A stretch of DNA of 64,000 nucleotides from Roseibium aggregatum IAM 12614. GTDB taxonomy: Bacteria > Pseudomonadota > Alphaproteobacteria > Rhizobiales > Stappiaceae. Location: the NCBI RefSeq assembly GCF_000168975.1, contig NZ_AAUW01000007.1:62001-126000 (forward strand), in the 5' to 3' direction. The position numbers and the translations under genes were made by a program. Below the pieces are notes generated by a model. It saw nothing but the letters and a program-made list of their open reading frames with translations. It did not search any database and was not told the origin of the DNA. Each line of letters starts with the position of its first letter. Position 1 is the first letter of the stretch. This document shows, piece by piece, positions 15,986 to 26,421 of this stretch.

Positions 15986-17362
15986 TTAAAAGAAGTCAAG
16001 ACTCACACGGAACATTTGTTCGACCTGACGCACACGGTTCGCAACTGCGAAGATCACGATACGATCCTGTGCCTGGATTTGAAGGTCTCCGTTGGGCGTA
16101 AGCACCTCACCACCGCGGAAAACCGCACCAATGCGGATGCCGGACGGAAGATCAATGACCCGAAGCGGCTTGCCGACCAGCGGCGACGTATCAAGCGCCT
16201 CCGCCTCTACAATCTCAGCAGCACCGTTCTGAAGCGAATGAACGCCCCGGATGCGGCCACGACGTACGTGTTGCAGAATACGCGAGATTGTAACGGCGCG
16301 CGGATTGATGAACGCATCGATCCCCAAGGCATTGGCAAAAGCCGGGTAGCTCGGGTTGTTCAGAAGCGACAAGGACCGCTTGCAGCCAAGTTTCTTCGCC
16401 ATGACAGACGACAGAATATTGACTTCATCCTCGTTGGTAAGAGCCACGATCGTATCGGCGTCGCCGGCATCGGCTTCATTCAGGATCGTCTGATCCAGCG
16501 CACTGCCATGCAGGATGACCGATCGCTTCAGCTCATCGGCAACGGCCATCGCCCGCTCCCGCGACGCTTCGATCAGCTTGATCTTCGTGCCGGATTGACG
16601 CTGTTCGAGTGCTTTGGCGACATAAAGCCCGATATTGCCCCCGCCGCAAATCACGACACGGGCCGCTTCCGGCTCCTCGTGCCCGAAAATGCTCAGCGTC
16701 CTGCGCACCTGGTCGCGGCGGGCAACCACATAGGCAAGGTCTCCGGTCAGGATGGAATCGCTGCTCTTGGGAACAAACAGTCTGTTGTTGCGGTAAAGGC
16801 CGACGACAACGGCGCCGAGGTCCGGAAAGAGCTCGGTAAGCTGCCGCAAGGGCGTGTCCACGACCGGGCAGTCTTCCTCGCACATGATACCGACAACAAC
16901 GACCTGATCATCGGCAAACCGGACTGTCTCAACGGCGCCCGGAAGAGCCAGACGGCGCAGAACCATCTCACCAACTTCAATTTCCGGGGAAATGATCACG
17001 TCGATCGGCATGTGGTCGCGCGAGAACAGATTGCGCCACCGCCCCTGCAGGTAGGACTGCGCCCGGATCCGCGCGACCTTTGTCGGCACGTTGAAAAGCG
17101 AATGCGCCACCTGACAGGCCACCATGTTGACCTCGTCATAAAGCGTGACGGCAACGATCATATCGGCTTCTTCGGCACCGGCCTGCGCCAGAACGTCCGG
17201 ATGCGCACCGTGTCCGACGAAGCCACGCACGTCGAGCTGATCGCCAATCGCGTTGATCAGTTGCGGCGAAGAATCGATCACAGACACGTCGTTCTGTTCC
17301 GCAGCGAGTCGCTCGGCAATGCCGTAGCCCACCTGTCCCGCGCCACAAATCACGATTTTCAT
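15986..17362 (-). CDS. trkA: Trk system potassium uptake regulatory protein TrkA
   Basis: 458-residue cytoplasmic NAD(H)-binding regulator of the TrkH/TrkG potassium channel. It has the doubled RCK arrangement: an N-terminal Rossmann motif GAGQVGYGIAERL at about residues 7-19, a second CGGGNIGLYVAKAL at about 236-249, and a TrkA-C domain after each half (the last around ASPLVGKPLRVIDLPSGIRI-like sequence near 390-410). It follows ntrX by 49 bp on the same strand, as in other Hyphomicrobiales. The channel subunit is not in the window. Confidence 0.95.
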   Translation of the reverse strand: MKIVICGAGQVGYGIAERLAAEQNDVSVIDSSPQLINAIGDQLDVRGFVGHGAHPDVLAQAGAEEADMIVAVTLYDEVNMVACQVAHSLFNVPTKVARIRAQSYLQGRWRNLFSRDHMPIDVIISPEIEVGEMVLRRLALPGAVETVRFADDQVVVVGIMCEEDCPVVDTPLRQLTELFPDLGAVVVGLYRNNRLFVPKSSDSILTGDLAYVVARRDQVRRTLSIFGHEEPEAARVVICGGGNIGLYVAKALEQRQSGTKIKLIEASRERAMAVADELKRSVILHGSALDQTILNEADAGDADTIVALTNEDEVNILSSVMAKKLGCKRSLSLLNNPSYPAFANALGIDAFINPRAVTISRILQHVRRGRIRGVHSLQNGAAEIVEAEALDTSPLVGKPLRVIDLPSGIRIGAVFRGGEVLTPNGDLQIQAQDRIVIFAVANRVRQVEQMFRVSLDFF

Positions 17363-17411
17363 GGAAAGATCCCTTCCCGCCTTGCCGTTACCTATCGCTT
17401 CCCGAAGAGAC

Positions 17412-18779
17412 TCAGGTCATGCCCAGGGTTTTCAACTTCCGGTGAAGCGCAGACCGTTCCATACCGACAAATTCGGCAGTCCGCGAGATGTTACCGTCAA
17501 ATCTCTTGATCTGTGCCTGCAGATATTCACGTTCGAAGATCTCACGCGCTTCGCGCAACGGCACAGACATCAGGTGTTCACCCGTCCCGGAGCTGGGCAG
17601 GCTCGGCAGCGTTTCGCCAATCTCGGCGGGCAGAAGATCCGCGGTGATGGTGCTGTCTGGATCGCCGCGGCTCAGAATCATCAGGCGTTCGACATTGTTG
17701 CGCAACTGGCGCACGTTGCCCGGCCAGTCGTGCGTTTGCAGAACTGCCATCGCATCATCGCCAATCGGTCTTTGCGGAATACCCGAAGCGCCGGAGATCT
17801 GGGTCATGAAATGCTGCACCAGAACTGGAATGTCTTCCCGCCGTTCGGCAAGCCCCGGCACGCGCAGCGGGACCACGCTCAGCCGGTGATAAAGATCCTG
17901 ACGGAACAGACCGGAGGCTATGTGTTCTTCGAGGTTCTTGGAGGTCGAGGACAGGATACGAATATCGACCTGAACCTTCTGCGTGCCCCCGACGCGGGCA
18001 AAGCTCTGTTCAACGAGTACCCGCAGGATCTTTCCCTGCGTCTCGGCGGGCATATCGGCGACCTCGTCGAGGTAAAGCGTGCCGCCGTGCGCTTCTTCGA
18101 GCGCGCCGATCTTGCGCAGATTGCCGCTCTCGTCCTCGATCCCGAAGAGTTCCTCTTCCATGCGTGAGGGCGTAATCGTCGCGGCGTTCAGCACCACAAA
18201 CGGGCTTTTGGCGCGCGGCGACATGTCGTGGATCATCCGGGCCGCGCGTTCCTTGCCGGCCCCGGAAGGTCCAACGATCAGGATACGGCTGTTCGTCCCG
18301 GCAATCTTTTGAATGGTCTGTCGCAGATTGTGCGCAGCAGAGGAGTTGCCGATGATTTCGCTGGTCTCACCGCTGCGCTGCTTCAGGTCGCGAATTTCCC
18401 GCTTCATGCTGGAGGCTTCAAGGGCCCTCTCGACGATATGGACCAGGCGATCGGCCTTGAACGGCTTCTCGATGTAATCGTAGGCGCCGCGCTTGATCGC
18501 GGAAACAGCCGTTTCGATGTTGCCGTGGCCGGAGATGATCACGACAGGCATTTCAGGATCTGTTTCACGGAAGATATCGAGCAGCGCCAAGCCGTCGAGA
18601 CGGCTTCCCATCAACCAGATATCCAGGATCACCAGTGAAGGTTTGCGCTCCTTCACTGCGGCCAGGGCGCTGTCGGAATCGTGTGCGGTCCGCGTTCCGT
18701 AGCCGTCATCATCAAGGATGCCGGCGATCATCTCGCGAATATCGGTTTCGTCGTCTACGACAAGAATATCATGCGCCAT
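17412..18779 (-). CDS. ntrX: response regulator NtrX
   Basis: 455-residue response regulator: receiver domain with the phosphoacceptor D53 (LVILDIW), an AAA+ domain with Walker A GPSGAGKE and Walker B GTLYLDEVADMP, and a Fis-type helix-turn-helix at the C-terminus (SRTAEFVGMERSALHRKLKTL). The GAFTGA loop needed to open sigma-54 promoters is missing: the corresponding stretch reads FGIEDESGNLRKIGALEEA. This is known for NtrX of alphaproteobacteria and implies action with sigma-70-type promoters or as a repressor. The start overlaps the ntrY end by 11 bp. With NtrY it governs nitrogen, redox and envelope responses. Confidence 0.95.
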   Translation of the reverse strand: MAHDILVVDDETDIREMIAGILDDDGYGTRTAHDSDSALAAVKERKPSLVILDIWLMGSRLDGLALLDIFRETDPEMPVVIISGHGNIETAVSAIKRGAYDYIEKPFKADRLVHIVERALEASSMKREIRDLKQRSGETSEIIGNSSAAHNLRQTIQKIAGTNSRILIVGPSGAGKERAARMIHDMSPRAKSPFVVLNAATITPSRMEEELFGIEDESGNLRKIGALEEAHGGTLYLDEVADMPAETQGKILRVLVEQSFARVGGTQKVQVDIRILSSTSKNLEEHIASGLFRQDLYHRLSVVPLRVPGLAERREDIPVLVQHFMTQISGASGIPQRPIGDDAMAVLQTHDWPGNVRQLRNNVERLMILSRGDPDSTITADLLPAEIGETLPSLPSSGTGEHLMSVPLREAREIFEREYLQAQIKRFDGNISRTAEFVGMERSALHRKLKTLGMT

Positions 18780-21030
18780 GGGCAGTCACAGTCTGGTGTT
18801 GCAGGTCGGTCTCCGCCTCGATCTCGGCATGAGCTGCCAATGTCAGTCGAACGAGCGTGCCCGTGTCCTCAGGTTTGGTTTTGGGGGCATCGAGCAATTC
18901 GATGCCACCGCCGTGGTCTTCCAGGATCTTGCGGACGATGGCCAGGCCAAGGCCCGTCCCCTTCTCCCGGGTTGTCATATAGGGTTCCAAAAGCCGGCTG
19001 CGATTTTCTTCCGGCAGACCGATGCCATTGTCGATGACGTCTATCACGATCCGGCCGCCTCCTTCGGCTTCGCCGCGCAGATGTACCGTCACCTTGCCCT
19101 TGGGCAGATTGTCGCCGGTGCGCGCGCTCACTGCTTCCGCCGCGTTCTTGACCACATTGGTCAGGGCCTGTCCAACCAGACGGGCGTCGAAAACGGCCTT
19201 TACGGGGCTGGAGGGCACATCGGCGGAAATGCTGATTTCCGGATTTGCCACCGACTGCATGAAAGCTGCGTCCCGCACAGCCTCTCGCAGGTCACCCGGC
19301 ATTTTCTTCGGTTTGCGCATCCTGGCAAAAGAAGAAAACTCGTCCACCATCTGACCGATATCGCCAACCTGCCGCACAATCGTATCGATACATTGATCGA
19401 AGACCTCCCGGTCCTCCTCGATACGCTTGCCGTATCGGCGGCGAATTCGCTCGGCGGACAACTGGATAGGTGTCAGCGGGTTCTTGATTTCATGGGCAAT
19501 ACGCCGGGCAACGTCAGCCCAGGCCGAATTCCGCTGCGCCGAAACCAGATCGGTAATATCGTCCAGCGTCACCACGAACCCATGCTCGCGCCGGGTCGAT
19601 TGTTCCCGGGTGATGCGGACGTTGATGGTGCGCAGGCGCCCGCCCCGCGTAATCTCGATCTGCGTTTCGGGAACCCTGTCTGTCTCATTTTTCAGGACAT
19701 CCGAAATGCACTCGTCAAGTTCCGGCACCACTTCAACCAGCGACTTGTTGAGGATCTGGACCTCGTCAAGCTGCAGCAACTCCAGCGCGGAGCGGTTGAT
19801 CAGCATGATCGAGGCTTCGTCGTCAACGCCGATAACACCGGTGGAGACGCCCGACAGCACGGCTTCATTGAAGCGGCGGCGGCGGTCGATCTGTTCGTTG
19901 GCAGCCAGCAGCGCGTCGCGTTGTCCAAGGAGCTGCCCGGTCATCTTGTTGAAGGTCTCGCCCAGGTTGGCAAGGTCTCCGCCGGACTTCTCTGTTGGCA
20001 CCTTGACGATGAGATTGCCTCTGGACACCTCGTCTGCCGCCGATATCAGCGTTCGGATCGGGGAGACGAGCCGGTTGGCAAATCCGAACCCGATCCAGAT
20101 TGCCGACAACAGCAGAACCAGTGCCACCCCCAGATAAACGAGCGCGAAGGCAACCTGAACGCCGAAGCGACTGTTCTCCATCTGCTGGTACTGGGAAGCT
20201 CCCGTTTCGGCCAGACGGAGATATTCGACCACACGCGGGTCAATGGCACGCACGGCATAAAGATAGAAATTGTCATAGGCCGACAATTTCATGACCCCAC
20301 CGACCAGATTCGAACTACCAGGCGCAATCAGGATCGGATCTCCGGATTTTGCCTTGAAGAAACTGTCGGCCGGCGGAAGCGGCACTTCTGCCTTGGGATC
20401 GATGACGATACGGGTGACGACCTCACCATTCTCGTTGAGAATGAACGCCGCAAGAATACCGCGAAGCGAAACCTGCGTTGCGAAGAACTGATCGAAACGG
20501 GTCGGCTCGAATTCGTAAACTGCCTTTGCCCGGTCAATGTCATTGGTCATGGCGATCAGGTCACCGCGCAGAACCCTGGCATGTTCCTGAAGATAGGCCT
20601 GAGCAACGGTCAGCGCATTGTCGATGATCTGGCGGGTCCGATCCTCGAACCAGCGGTCAAGGCCACGATCCAGCGTAATCGCCGCCAGAATGGCCATAAG
20701 TACGGCGGGAACCGCCGCAACGACACTGAAAAGAGCCACGACCCGAACGTGAAGACGCGCAGCGGCCCGTCCACGCCGGCGCGCCTGCCAGAGCTTCAGG
20801 ATCTCGAAGGCAATAACACCCAGTAGGATCGCTGCAAGCGCACCGTTGATCGTCATCGCGACCGTGATGACATCCCGGGTGGGATCGATGGACGTCAAGC
20901 CCATCAGGATGACGAAGGTGACCCCGATGGAAACAAGAGCAAGCAGAATGATCGCAAGCCCCACCCGCCGCCAGAACTTTCCTGCGGCGCTTGATTGCGC
21001 GACGGGCTCTTGTACAGCTTCCAGTATCAT
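18769..21030 (-). CDS. ntrY: membrane sensor histidine kinase NtrY
   Basis: 753-residue sensor kinase paired with NtrX. The N-terminal part has three hydrophobic segments (about 24-46, 60-82 and 101-123), then a periplasmic domain to about residue 300, a further membrane segment (FALVYLGVALVLLLSAIWIGF), a HAMP domain, a PAS domain and the kinase core. The phosphoacceptor histidine is in [22 protein letters not shown]; the ATP-binding boxes are NVVKNAAEA, DNGIGLPE and GTGLGLAIVRKI. It is preceded by 366 bp of non-coding DNA holding the ntrC terminator and probably its own promoter. Confidence 0.95.
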   Translation of the reverse strand: MILEAVQEPVAQSSAAGKFWRRVGLAIILLALVSIGVTFVILMGLTSIDPTRDVITVAMTINGALAAILLGVIAFEILKLWQARRRGRAAARLHVRVVALFSVVAAVPAVLMAILAAITLDRGLDRWFEDRTRQIIDNALTVAQAYLQEHARVLRGDLIAMTNDIDRAKAVYEFEPTRFDQFFATQVSLRGILAAFILNENGEVVTRIVIDPKAEVPLPPADSFFKAKSGDPILIAPGSSNLVGGVMKLSAYDNFYLYAVRAIDPRVVEYLRLAETGASQYQQMENSRFGVQVAFALVYLGVALVLLLSAIWIGFGFANRLVSPIRTLISAADEVSRGNLIVKVPTEKSGGDLANLGETFNKMTGQLLGQRDALLAANEQIDRRRRFNEAVLSGVSTGVIGVDDEASIMLINRSALELLQLDEVQILNKSLVEVVPELDECISDVLKNETDRVPETQIEITRGGRLRTINVRITREQSTRREHGFVVTLDDITDLVSAQRNSAWADVARRIAHEIKNPLTPIQLSAERIRRRYGKRIEEDREVFDQCIDTIVRQVGDIGQMVDEFSSFARMRKPKKMPGDLREAVRDAAFMQSVANPEISISADVPSSPVKAVFDARLVGQALTNVVKNAAEAVSARTGDNLPKGKVTVHLRGEAEGGGRIVIDVIDNGIGLPEENRSRLLEPYMTTREKGTGLGLAIVRKILEDHGGGIELLDAPKTKPEDTGTLVRLTLAAHAEIEAETDLQHQTVTAHGA

Positions 21031-21079
21031 ACGGTCTCAATTGCCTTACGCCCGCAAAAAGCGAGCTGTCATGCTTAAT

Positions 21080-21146
21080 TTGCGGCAAACTTATCACACA
21101 ATGTTGCGAAATTGCGACAGACGCAAAGTGACGTCAGAAAATTGCG
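21080..21146. promoter_or_regulatory. cluster of TTGCG motifs upstream of ntrY
   Basis: Five TTGCG pentamers occur in 67 bp (21080, 21104, 21112, 21142, and inverted at 21122-21126), two of them forming the inverted repeat TTGCG-ACAGA-CGCAA at 21112-21126. The cluster lies 50-116 bp upstream of ntrY in the 21031-21396 gap, so it may be a binding site for a regulator of ntrYX. No factor is identified. Confidence 0.3.
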
Positions 21147-21333
21147 GTGGACAGACCATCACTTTATCGTAGAGATCTGATTTCATATGTCTTTTTAAAG
21201 CAATATGTCGCCCCTCACCGTTGATCCGCATTGGGGTCCGACAGCAGTTTTGTCCCGTGAGACCGGCAGGTCTTACGGTTTCACCGAAGGTCTCGAACTG
21301 ATTCACTCAGATGCCAGACGCGGCGTCATCGCT

Positions 21334-21369
21334 AAAAAAAATTGCGGCCAGACCTTCCGGTCTGACCGC
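21334..21369 (-). terminator. Rho-independent terminator after ntrC
   Basis: Read on the minus strand: 11-bp stem GCGGTCAGACC / GGTCTGGCCGC (one G-T pair), tetraloop GGAA, then AATTTTTTTT. It lies 28 bp past the ntrC stop and separates ntrBC from ntrYX transcription. Confidence 0.88.
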
Positions 21370-21396
21370 TGTGTCATTCGGTCTTGTCTCGACAGG

Positions 21397-22836
21397 CTAT
21401 CGGGTGGACCGCATCACCTGAATGTCGAGATCTCGTATCTTCTTGCGCAGCGTGTTCCGGTTAACGCCGAGAAGTTCCGCCGCCTTGATCTGGTTGCCCC
21501 TGGTGGCCGCCAGGGCCGCGCTGATCAGCGGATACTCAACCTCCCGCAGAATGCGGTGATAGAGGCCCGGAGGCGGCAAGGCGTCGCCGAACGTGTCGAA
21601 ATACCCGGAAAGATAGCGTTCGACCGACCCGCCGAGATTGATCGTCTCCTGGGTCTCCTCTTCCATCGGTGAGACCGACGGCTGGCTCAGTTCCTGCTCC
21701 AGCAGGTTTTCGCTGATTACATCCTGCGGATAGAGCGCGGCCAGACGGCGAACGAGGTTTTCAAGCTCGCGTACGTTGCCAGGCCAGCGATACCGGCGCA
21801 GCAGATTGAGCGCACCCTGGTCAATCTGTTTGGCCGGCAGGCCTTCCTTTTCCACGAGCGCAAAGAAGTGCCGCACCAGATCCGGAATGTCCTCAACGCG
21901 TTCGCGCAGCGGCGGAAGGCGGATAGGAACAACATTCAGGCGGAAATAAAGATCTTCGCGGAAAAGACCCTGATTGATCAGGTGTCTCAAGTCCTTGTTG
22001 GTGGCGGCGATGATCCGGACGTCAGTCTTGATCGGCGTACGACCGCCAACGGTGGTATATTCACCCTGCTGCAAGACGCGCAGCAACCGGGTCTGGGCTT
22101 CCATCGGCATGTCGCCGATTTCGTCCAGAAACAGCGTGCCGCCGTCGGCCTGTTCGAACCGGCCGGAACTGCGGTTCTGGGCACCGGTAAAGGCCCCTTT
22201 CTCATGGCCGAACAACTCGGCCTCAATGAGATCTCTTGGAATGGCTGCCATATTGATCGCCACAAACGGGCCATTGCGCCGCTTGCCGTAGTCATGAAGG
22301 GCACGCGCGACAAGCTCCTTGCCCGTACCGGATTCGCCGTTGATCATGACCGTCAGGTCGGTTTGCATAAGCCGCGCGAGAACCCGGTAGATCTCCTGCA
22401 TGGCGGGAGAACGCCCGACCAGAGGCATGCCCTCGCCGGCATCATCCAGGTCGACCGCCGGCCGTTTCTTCGGCTCTTCCAGGGCGCGCTGGACAATGCT
22501 GGTCAACTCCTTCAGGTCGAAGGGCTTGGGCAAATATTCATAAGCCCCCTTCTCCGAGGCCTTGATGGCCGTCATGAAGGTGTTCTGCGCGCTCATGACC
22601 AGGACCGGCAACTCCGGCCGCATCTTTTTCATGCGCGGCAGAACATCGAAGATATTCTCATCCGGCATGACCACATCGGTGATCACAAGGTCGCCATCGC
22701 CGGAAGAAACCCATCTCCAGAGCGTTGAGGCATTGGAGGTCAGCCGCACCGTATAGCCAGCCCTCGAGAGGGCCTGGTTGAGAACGGTTCGGATGGCTGC
22801 GTCGTCGTCTGCAACTAAAATCGTGCCCGTCGGCAT
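21397..22836 (-). CDS. ntrC: nitrogen regulator NtrC (sigma-54 activator)
   Basis: 479-residue response regulator activating sigma-54 promoters of nitrogen assimilation genes. Receiver D54 (LVITDVVMP), AAA+ domain with Walker A GESGTGKE, an intact GAFTGA loop ([17 protein letters not shown]) and Walker [13 protein letters not shown], then the Fis-type DNA-binding helix-turn-helix at the C-terminus ([20 protein letters not shown]). The start lies 2 bp after the ntrB stop. Phosphorylated by NtrB when nitrogen is low (family knowledge). Confidence 0.97.
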   Translation of the reverse strand: MPTGTILVADDDAAIRTVLNQALSRAGYTVRLTSNASTLWRWVSSGDGDLVITDVVMPDENIFDVLPRMKKMRPELPVLVMSAQNTFMTAIKASEKGAYEYLPKPFDLKELTSIVQRALEEPKKRPAVDLDDAGEGMPLVGRSPAMQEIYRVLARLMQTDLTVMINGESGTGKELVARALHDYGKRRNGPFVAINMAAIPRDLIEAELFGHEKGAFTGAQNRSSGRFEQADGGTLFLDEIGDMPMEAQTRLLRVLQQGEYTTVGGRTPIKTDVRIIAATNKDLRHLINQGLFREDLYFRLNVVPIRLPPLRERVEDIPDLVRHFFALVEKEGLPAKQIDQGALNLLRRYRWPGNVRELENLVRRLAALYPQDVISENLLEQELSQPSVSPMEEETQETINLGGSVERYLSGYFDTFGDALPPPGLYHRILREVEYPLISAALAATRGNQIKAAELLGVNRNTLRKKIRDLDIQVMRSTR

Positions 22837-22838
22837 GG

Positions 22839-23978
22839 TTACTCGGTCCCTCTGCTGGTCCGGTCGGACGAAGCCGTGCTGTCGCCCGTGAAAGCGGGCA
22901 TCAGAATGCGGAAAACGGTCTTCTGGCGTTGGCTGTCACACTCGATGACACCGCCGTGGTCGCCGATGATCTTGGCAACAAGCGCAAGACCCAGGCCCGA
23001 GCCGTTGGTCTTGGTCGTGATAAACGGTTCAAACAAATGGGGAAGCAGATCTTCCGGAACCCCCGGTCCATTGTCCTGGACACAGAATTCCAGCGGCAGG
23101 CTGACCTTTTCGTCAGTACCGGGTACAGACAACCGAACCCCCGGACGAAACGCTGTCGTGACACGAATTTCGCCGTCAGGATCATCGCCTATTGCTTCAC
23201 TGGCATTCTTGATGAGATTCAGGAACACCTGAATAAGCTGGTCCTTGTTGGCATAGACAGGCGGCAAGGAAGGATCGTAGATCTCGACGATGCGTTTGCC
23301 GCGGGCAAAACCTGAATCCGACAGGCGCTTCACGTGGTCCAGAACCACATGAATATTGACGGGTTCTCTCTCGATCGGCCGCTCGTCGGAAAAAACCTCC
23401 ATCCGGTCGACGAGTTTCACGATCCGGTCAGTCTCATCCATGATAAGACGTGTCAGCGCCCGGTCTTCGGCAGGAACCGATTGCTCAATCAACTGAGCTG
23501 CACCGCGAATGCCGGACAGCGGATTCTTGATCTCGTGCGCAAGCATCGCGGCAAGGCCGGTTACCGTGCGGGCAGCTCCCCGGGAGGTCAGTTGTCGGTC
23601 GATCTTCTCGGCCATGGTGCGTTCCTGGAACATCAGCACCACCGCGCCCGGCCGCTCGGCAACCGGAGCTGCGTTGATGTCCACCACCTTGGGCGCTCCG
23701 ATACGCGGTGAACCGATGTCGACCTTGTATTCATTCACCGGTGCACTGCGCTCGCGCACCTGGTCTATCAGGGTCAACAAAGGGCTGCCGAAGGGAACAA
23801 AATCACTGATCGGATGGCGGCGGAGCACAGACACGCTGGACCGCATGAAAATTTCTGCGGCCATGTTGGCCGACTCGATCACACCATCAGGTGCAACCAG
23901 AAGCACAGGGTGTGGCAAGGCATCCAGTATTGTCGGCCCGTCACTGGCAAGCGCGGCCGTACGGCCTGTCTGAGACAT
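22839..23978 (-). CDS. ntrB: nitrogen sensor histidine kinase/phosphatase NtrB
   Basis: 379-residue soluble kinase that phosphorylates or dephosphorylates NtrC under control of PII. It has a PAS domain (about residues 15-120), the phosphoacceptor H148 in [18 protein letters not shown], and the ATP-binding boxes [19 protein letters not shown] and [12 protein letters not shown]. The start is ATG 23978, preceded by GAAGGA at ideal spacing; the frame is open to 24023, which would overlap dusB by 37 bp. It is downstream of dusB in the same transcription unit, the classic nifR3-ntrBC arrangement. Confidence 0.95.
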   Translation of the reverse strand: MSQTGRTAALASDGPTILDALPHPVLLVAPDGVIESANMAAEIFMRSSVSVLRRHPISDFVPFGSPLLTLIDQVRERSAPVNEYKVDIGSPRIGAPKVVDINAAPVAERPGAVVLMFQERTMAEKIDRQLTSRGAARTVTGLAAMLAHEIKNPLSGIRGAAQLIEQSVPAEDRALTRLIMDETDRIVKLVDRMEVFSDERPIEREPVNIHVVLDHVKRLSDSGFARGKRIVEIYDPSLPPVYANKDQLIQVFLNLIKNASEAIGDDPDGEIRVTTAFRPGVRLSVPGTDEKVSLPLEFCVQDNGPGVPEDLLPHLFEPFITTKTNGSGLGLALVAKIIGDHGGVIECDSQRQKTVFRILMPAFTGDSTASSDRTSRGTE

Positions 23979-23986
23979 GGTGTCCT

Positions 23987-25003
23987 TCAAGCTGCTGTCC
24001 GTATGTTCGAGGAAGAAAGCCAATCGTTTGCGAGCCGGATAACTTCCGACGGCTGATTGGACGTCATGAGGGTCTTGCGGACAGGTCCGGGAATATCCGC
24101 ATTGCCAGCGGTCACCGCCTCGTCCAGATACCAGCCGAGGTGCTTGCGCGCGATGCGAACGCCTTGCCGCTCGCCATAATGGCTCAAGACCGCCTCGTAG
24201 TGCTCTGCCACCAGTTCAGCCAGCTCAGCTCCCCTGGGCGCTTCCAACTTTTCGCCAGTTGCGAGAAAGTGACCGATATGACCGGGCAACCACGGGCGCC
24301 CATACGCGCCCCGGCCGATCATCACGCCATCTGCACCGGAAAGCTCCAGCATGCGCAAGGCATTTTCAAAACCCTTGCAATCGCCATTTGCGATCAGGGG
24401 AACGGAGATTGCTTCCTTCACGGCAGCAATCGCCCGCCAGTCTGCATTGCCCTTGTAGAACTGGCAGCGTGTCCGCCCATGAACGGTGATCAGCTTTATT
24501 CCGGCCGCCTCGGCACGGCGCGCCAGTTCCGGCGCGTTGAGGCTCTTGTCATCCCACCCCAAACGCATCTTGAGCGTGACCGGAATGTCGACCGCTGCAA
24601 CGGTGGCCTCAATCAGCGTCAAGGCATGATCCAGGTCCCGCATCAGTGCAGACCCGGAGTATCCGGACGTGACCTTCTTGGCGGGACAACCCATGTTGAT
24701 ATCGATTACATCAGCACCAAGACCCGCAACAACTTTAGCAGCTTCGCCCATCCATCGAGCCTCGCGGCCGGCGAGCTGAACAACGTGAAGTCCCTTGTCC
24801 TGCGCTTCCGCACGCATCTGCGTTTCGGCATCGCCTTTGACAAAGGATTCGCTTGCGACCATTTCACTGACGACCATGCCGGCGCCATATCGGGCAGCAA
24901 GCCGGCGGAAAGGAAGATCGGTCACGCCGGACATCGGCGCGAGCATTGCCGGGTTTGCGAGTTGATACCGGCCAATCGTGAGCATTTTCATAGACGGCGA
25001 CAC
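23987..25003 (-). CDS. dusB: tRNA-dihydrouridine synthase DusB (NifR3)
   Basis: 338-residue FMN-dependent enzyme reducing uridines in the tRNA D-loop. The TIM barrel starts with the FMN-binding [16 protein letters not shown]; the catalytic cysteine is in [10 protein letters not shown]; further flavin contacts are seen in [18 protein letters not shown] and [11 protein letters not shown]. As the first gene of the unit it precedes ntrBC, giving it the old name nifR3. A short N-terminal extension (MSPSMK) leaves an alternative ATG five codons in. Confidence 0.95.
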   Translation of the reverse strand: MSPSMKMLTIGRYQLANPAMLAPMSGVTDLPFRRLAARYGAGMVVSEMVASESFVKGDAETQMRAEAQDKGLHVVQLAGREARWMGEAAKVVAGLGADVIDINMGCPAKKVTSGYSGSALMRDLDHALTLIEATVAAVDIPVTLKMRLGWDDKSLNAPELARRAEAAGIKLITVHGRTRCQFYKGNADWRAIAAVKEAISVPLIANGDCKGFENALRMLELSGADGVMIGRGAYGRPWLPGHIGHFLATGEKLEAPRGAELAELVAEHYEAVLSHYGERQGVRIARKHLGWYLDEAVTAGNADIPGPVRKTLMTSNQPSEVIRLANDWLSSSNIRTAA

Positions 25004-25050
25004 AGCGTCTCTTTTCTGCTTATTGACTGTGCAGATTCATAATTGCCTAT

Positions 25051-25078
25051 ATTGTAGACAAGTTTCGCAATGCAACAA
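25051..25078 (-). promoter_or_regulatory. candidate sigma-70 promoter of dusB-ntrBC
   Basis: On the minus strand TTGTTG (25073-25078) and TACAAT (25051-25056) are separated by 16 bp, about 48 bp upstream of the dusB start. The surrounding divergent gap to ispDF is unusually A/T-rich for the window. Found by eye only. Confidence 0.35.
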
Positions 25079-25161
25079 GTCAAAATTTGCGGTTCGAGCA
25101 GGTTCATAGGTAAAGACGGTTCAAAGCTGACGGTTTGATGCAGAGCATGAGGAGCCCGTTA

Positions 25162-26415
25162 ATGACAAAAACCGCTGCCGCCCTAGTCGTTGCCGCAGGG
25201 CGTGGCACCCGTCTTGCGGGCTCCGGCGATGCGTTACCCAAGCAATACAGGCCGCTGGCTGGCCGTCCGGTGCTGACCCATACACTGAATGCACTTGGGA
25301 ATCACCCCCGGATCTGCCGTGTCGTAACCGCGATTCACCCCGACGATGTGAGCCATTTTTCTGAAGCGGCCGCAGGTGTTGATCCAGGTTGTGCCCGCAA
25401 GATTGGGCCCGCTGTCTTTGGAGGGGCGACCAGACAACAATCGGTTCTGGCCGGATTGAAGGCACTCGCTCTTGAGGGATTTGATTTCGTCCTGATCCAC
25501 GACGCAGCAAGACCGTTTCTTCCTGCCGCCGTGATCGACCGCTTGCTTGAACGCCTGGATGCCGGAGATGAGGGCGTTCTCGCGGCCTTGCCGGTTGCCG
25601 ACACTTTGAAAAAGGCGGACCCAACCGGCCGCTCGATTGAAACTGTCGACAGAACAGGGCTCTGGGCAGCACAGACACCCCAGGCATTTTCCCTGCAGCG
25701 CATTTTGACGGCACACGAAAAGGCCCTAGCAGCCGGTAAAACCGATTTCACCGACGACACGGGCCTTGCGGAATGGGACGGGATGACCATTGTCCTGACA
25801 GAGGGCGATCCAGCCGCGTTCAAAATCACAACCGCCGCTGACCTGCGGCGCGCAGAACAACAAGCCGAGTTACAAATGTTGTCCACCATTTCCGCCTCGC
25901 CCTTGCCGCTCTCGGCTCTTGCCGATGTCAGAACCGGGATCGGCTACGACGTTCATGCCTTTGAGGACGGCGACGCCGTCATATTGGGCGGAGTGGCCAT
26001 TCCGCATACGCAAAAACTCAAAGGCCATTCCGACGCAGATGTTGTTCTGCACGCCATCACCGACGCAACGTTGGGCGCCATCGGTGATGGAGATATCGGT
26101 CAGCACTTTCCACCAAGCGATCCGCAATGGAAAGGCGCGTCTTCCGACAGGTTTCAACAGGACGCGATGCGCCGCCTGTCCGAGCGTGGCGGAAGGCTGG
26201 CCCACATAGACGTCACCATCGTATGTGAAGAACCGAAGATAGGTCCGCACCGCGAGGAAATCCGCGCATCGATTGCCCGGGTCTGCTCCGTGCCAGTCTC
26301 CAGGGTTTCGGTCAAGGCGACGACGTCGGAACGCCTCGGTTTCACAGGCCGCAAGGAAGGCATCGCAGCCCTGGCTAGCGTGACGGTTCGCCTGCCTTTT
26401 CAGGATGAGGACTAG
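25162..26415 (+). CDS. ispDF: bifunctional IspD/IspF of the MEP isoprenoid pathway
   Basis: 417-residue fusion enzyme. The N-terminal IspD part (about 1-230) makes CDP-methylerythritol from MEP and CTP, with AAGRGTRL, LPKQY and DAARPF; the C-terminal IspF part (about 255-417) makes the cyclodiphosphate, with GIGYDVHAF, the metal ligands in LKGHSDADVVLHAITDA and IGDGDIG, and TSERLGFTGRKEGI. Fusion of the two is typical of alphaproteobacteria. The start is ATG 25162, with GAGGAG at 25149-25154; earlier in-frame starts at 25135, 25138 and 25147 lack such a site. Followed by pncC after 6 bp. Confidence 0.96.
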   Translation: MTKTAAALVVAAGRGTRLAGSGDALPKQYRPLAGRPVLTHTLNALGNHPRICRVVTAIHPDDVSHFSEAAAGVDPGCARKIGPAVFGGATRQQSVLAGLKALALEGFDFVLIHDAARPFLPAAVIDRLLERLDAGDEGVLAALPVADTLKKADPTGRSIETVDRTGLWAAQTPQAFSLQRILTAHEKALAAGKTDFTDDTGLAEWDGMTIVLTEGDPAAFKITTAADLRRAEQQAELQMLSTISASPLPLSALADVRTGIGYDVHAFEDGDAVILGGVAIPHTQKLKGHSDADVVLHAITDATLGAIGDGDIGQHFPPSDPQWKGASSDRFQQDAMRRLSERGGRLAHIDVTIVCEEPKIGPHREEIRASIARVCSVPVSRVSVKATTSERLGFTGRKEGIAALASVTVRLPFQDED

Positions 26416-26421
26416 ACACTA

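Noticed and set aside
18718..20826. 700-codon open frame on the plus strand opposite ntrY, and similar long frames opposite ddlA, the aminotransferase, the amidohydrolase and trkA
   Set aside because: They are antisense to clearly conserved proteins, contain many His/Arg/Gly/Asp runs typical of reading G/C-rich genes backwards, and lack family motifs.
23987..24023. Longer ntrB start overlapping dusB
   Set aside because: ATG 23978 has a well-spaced GAAGGA and begins where the family does; the overlap start has no better support.
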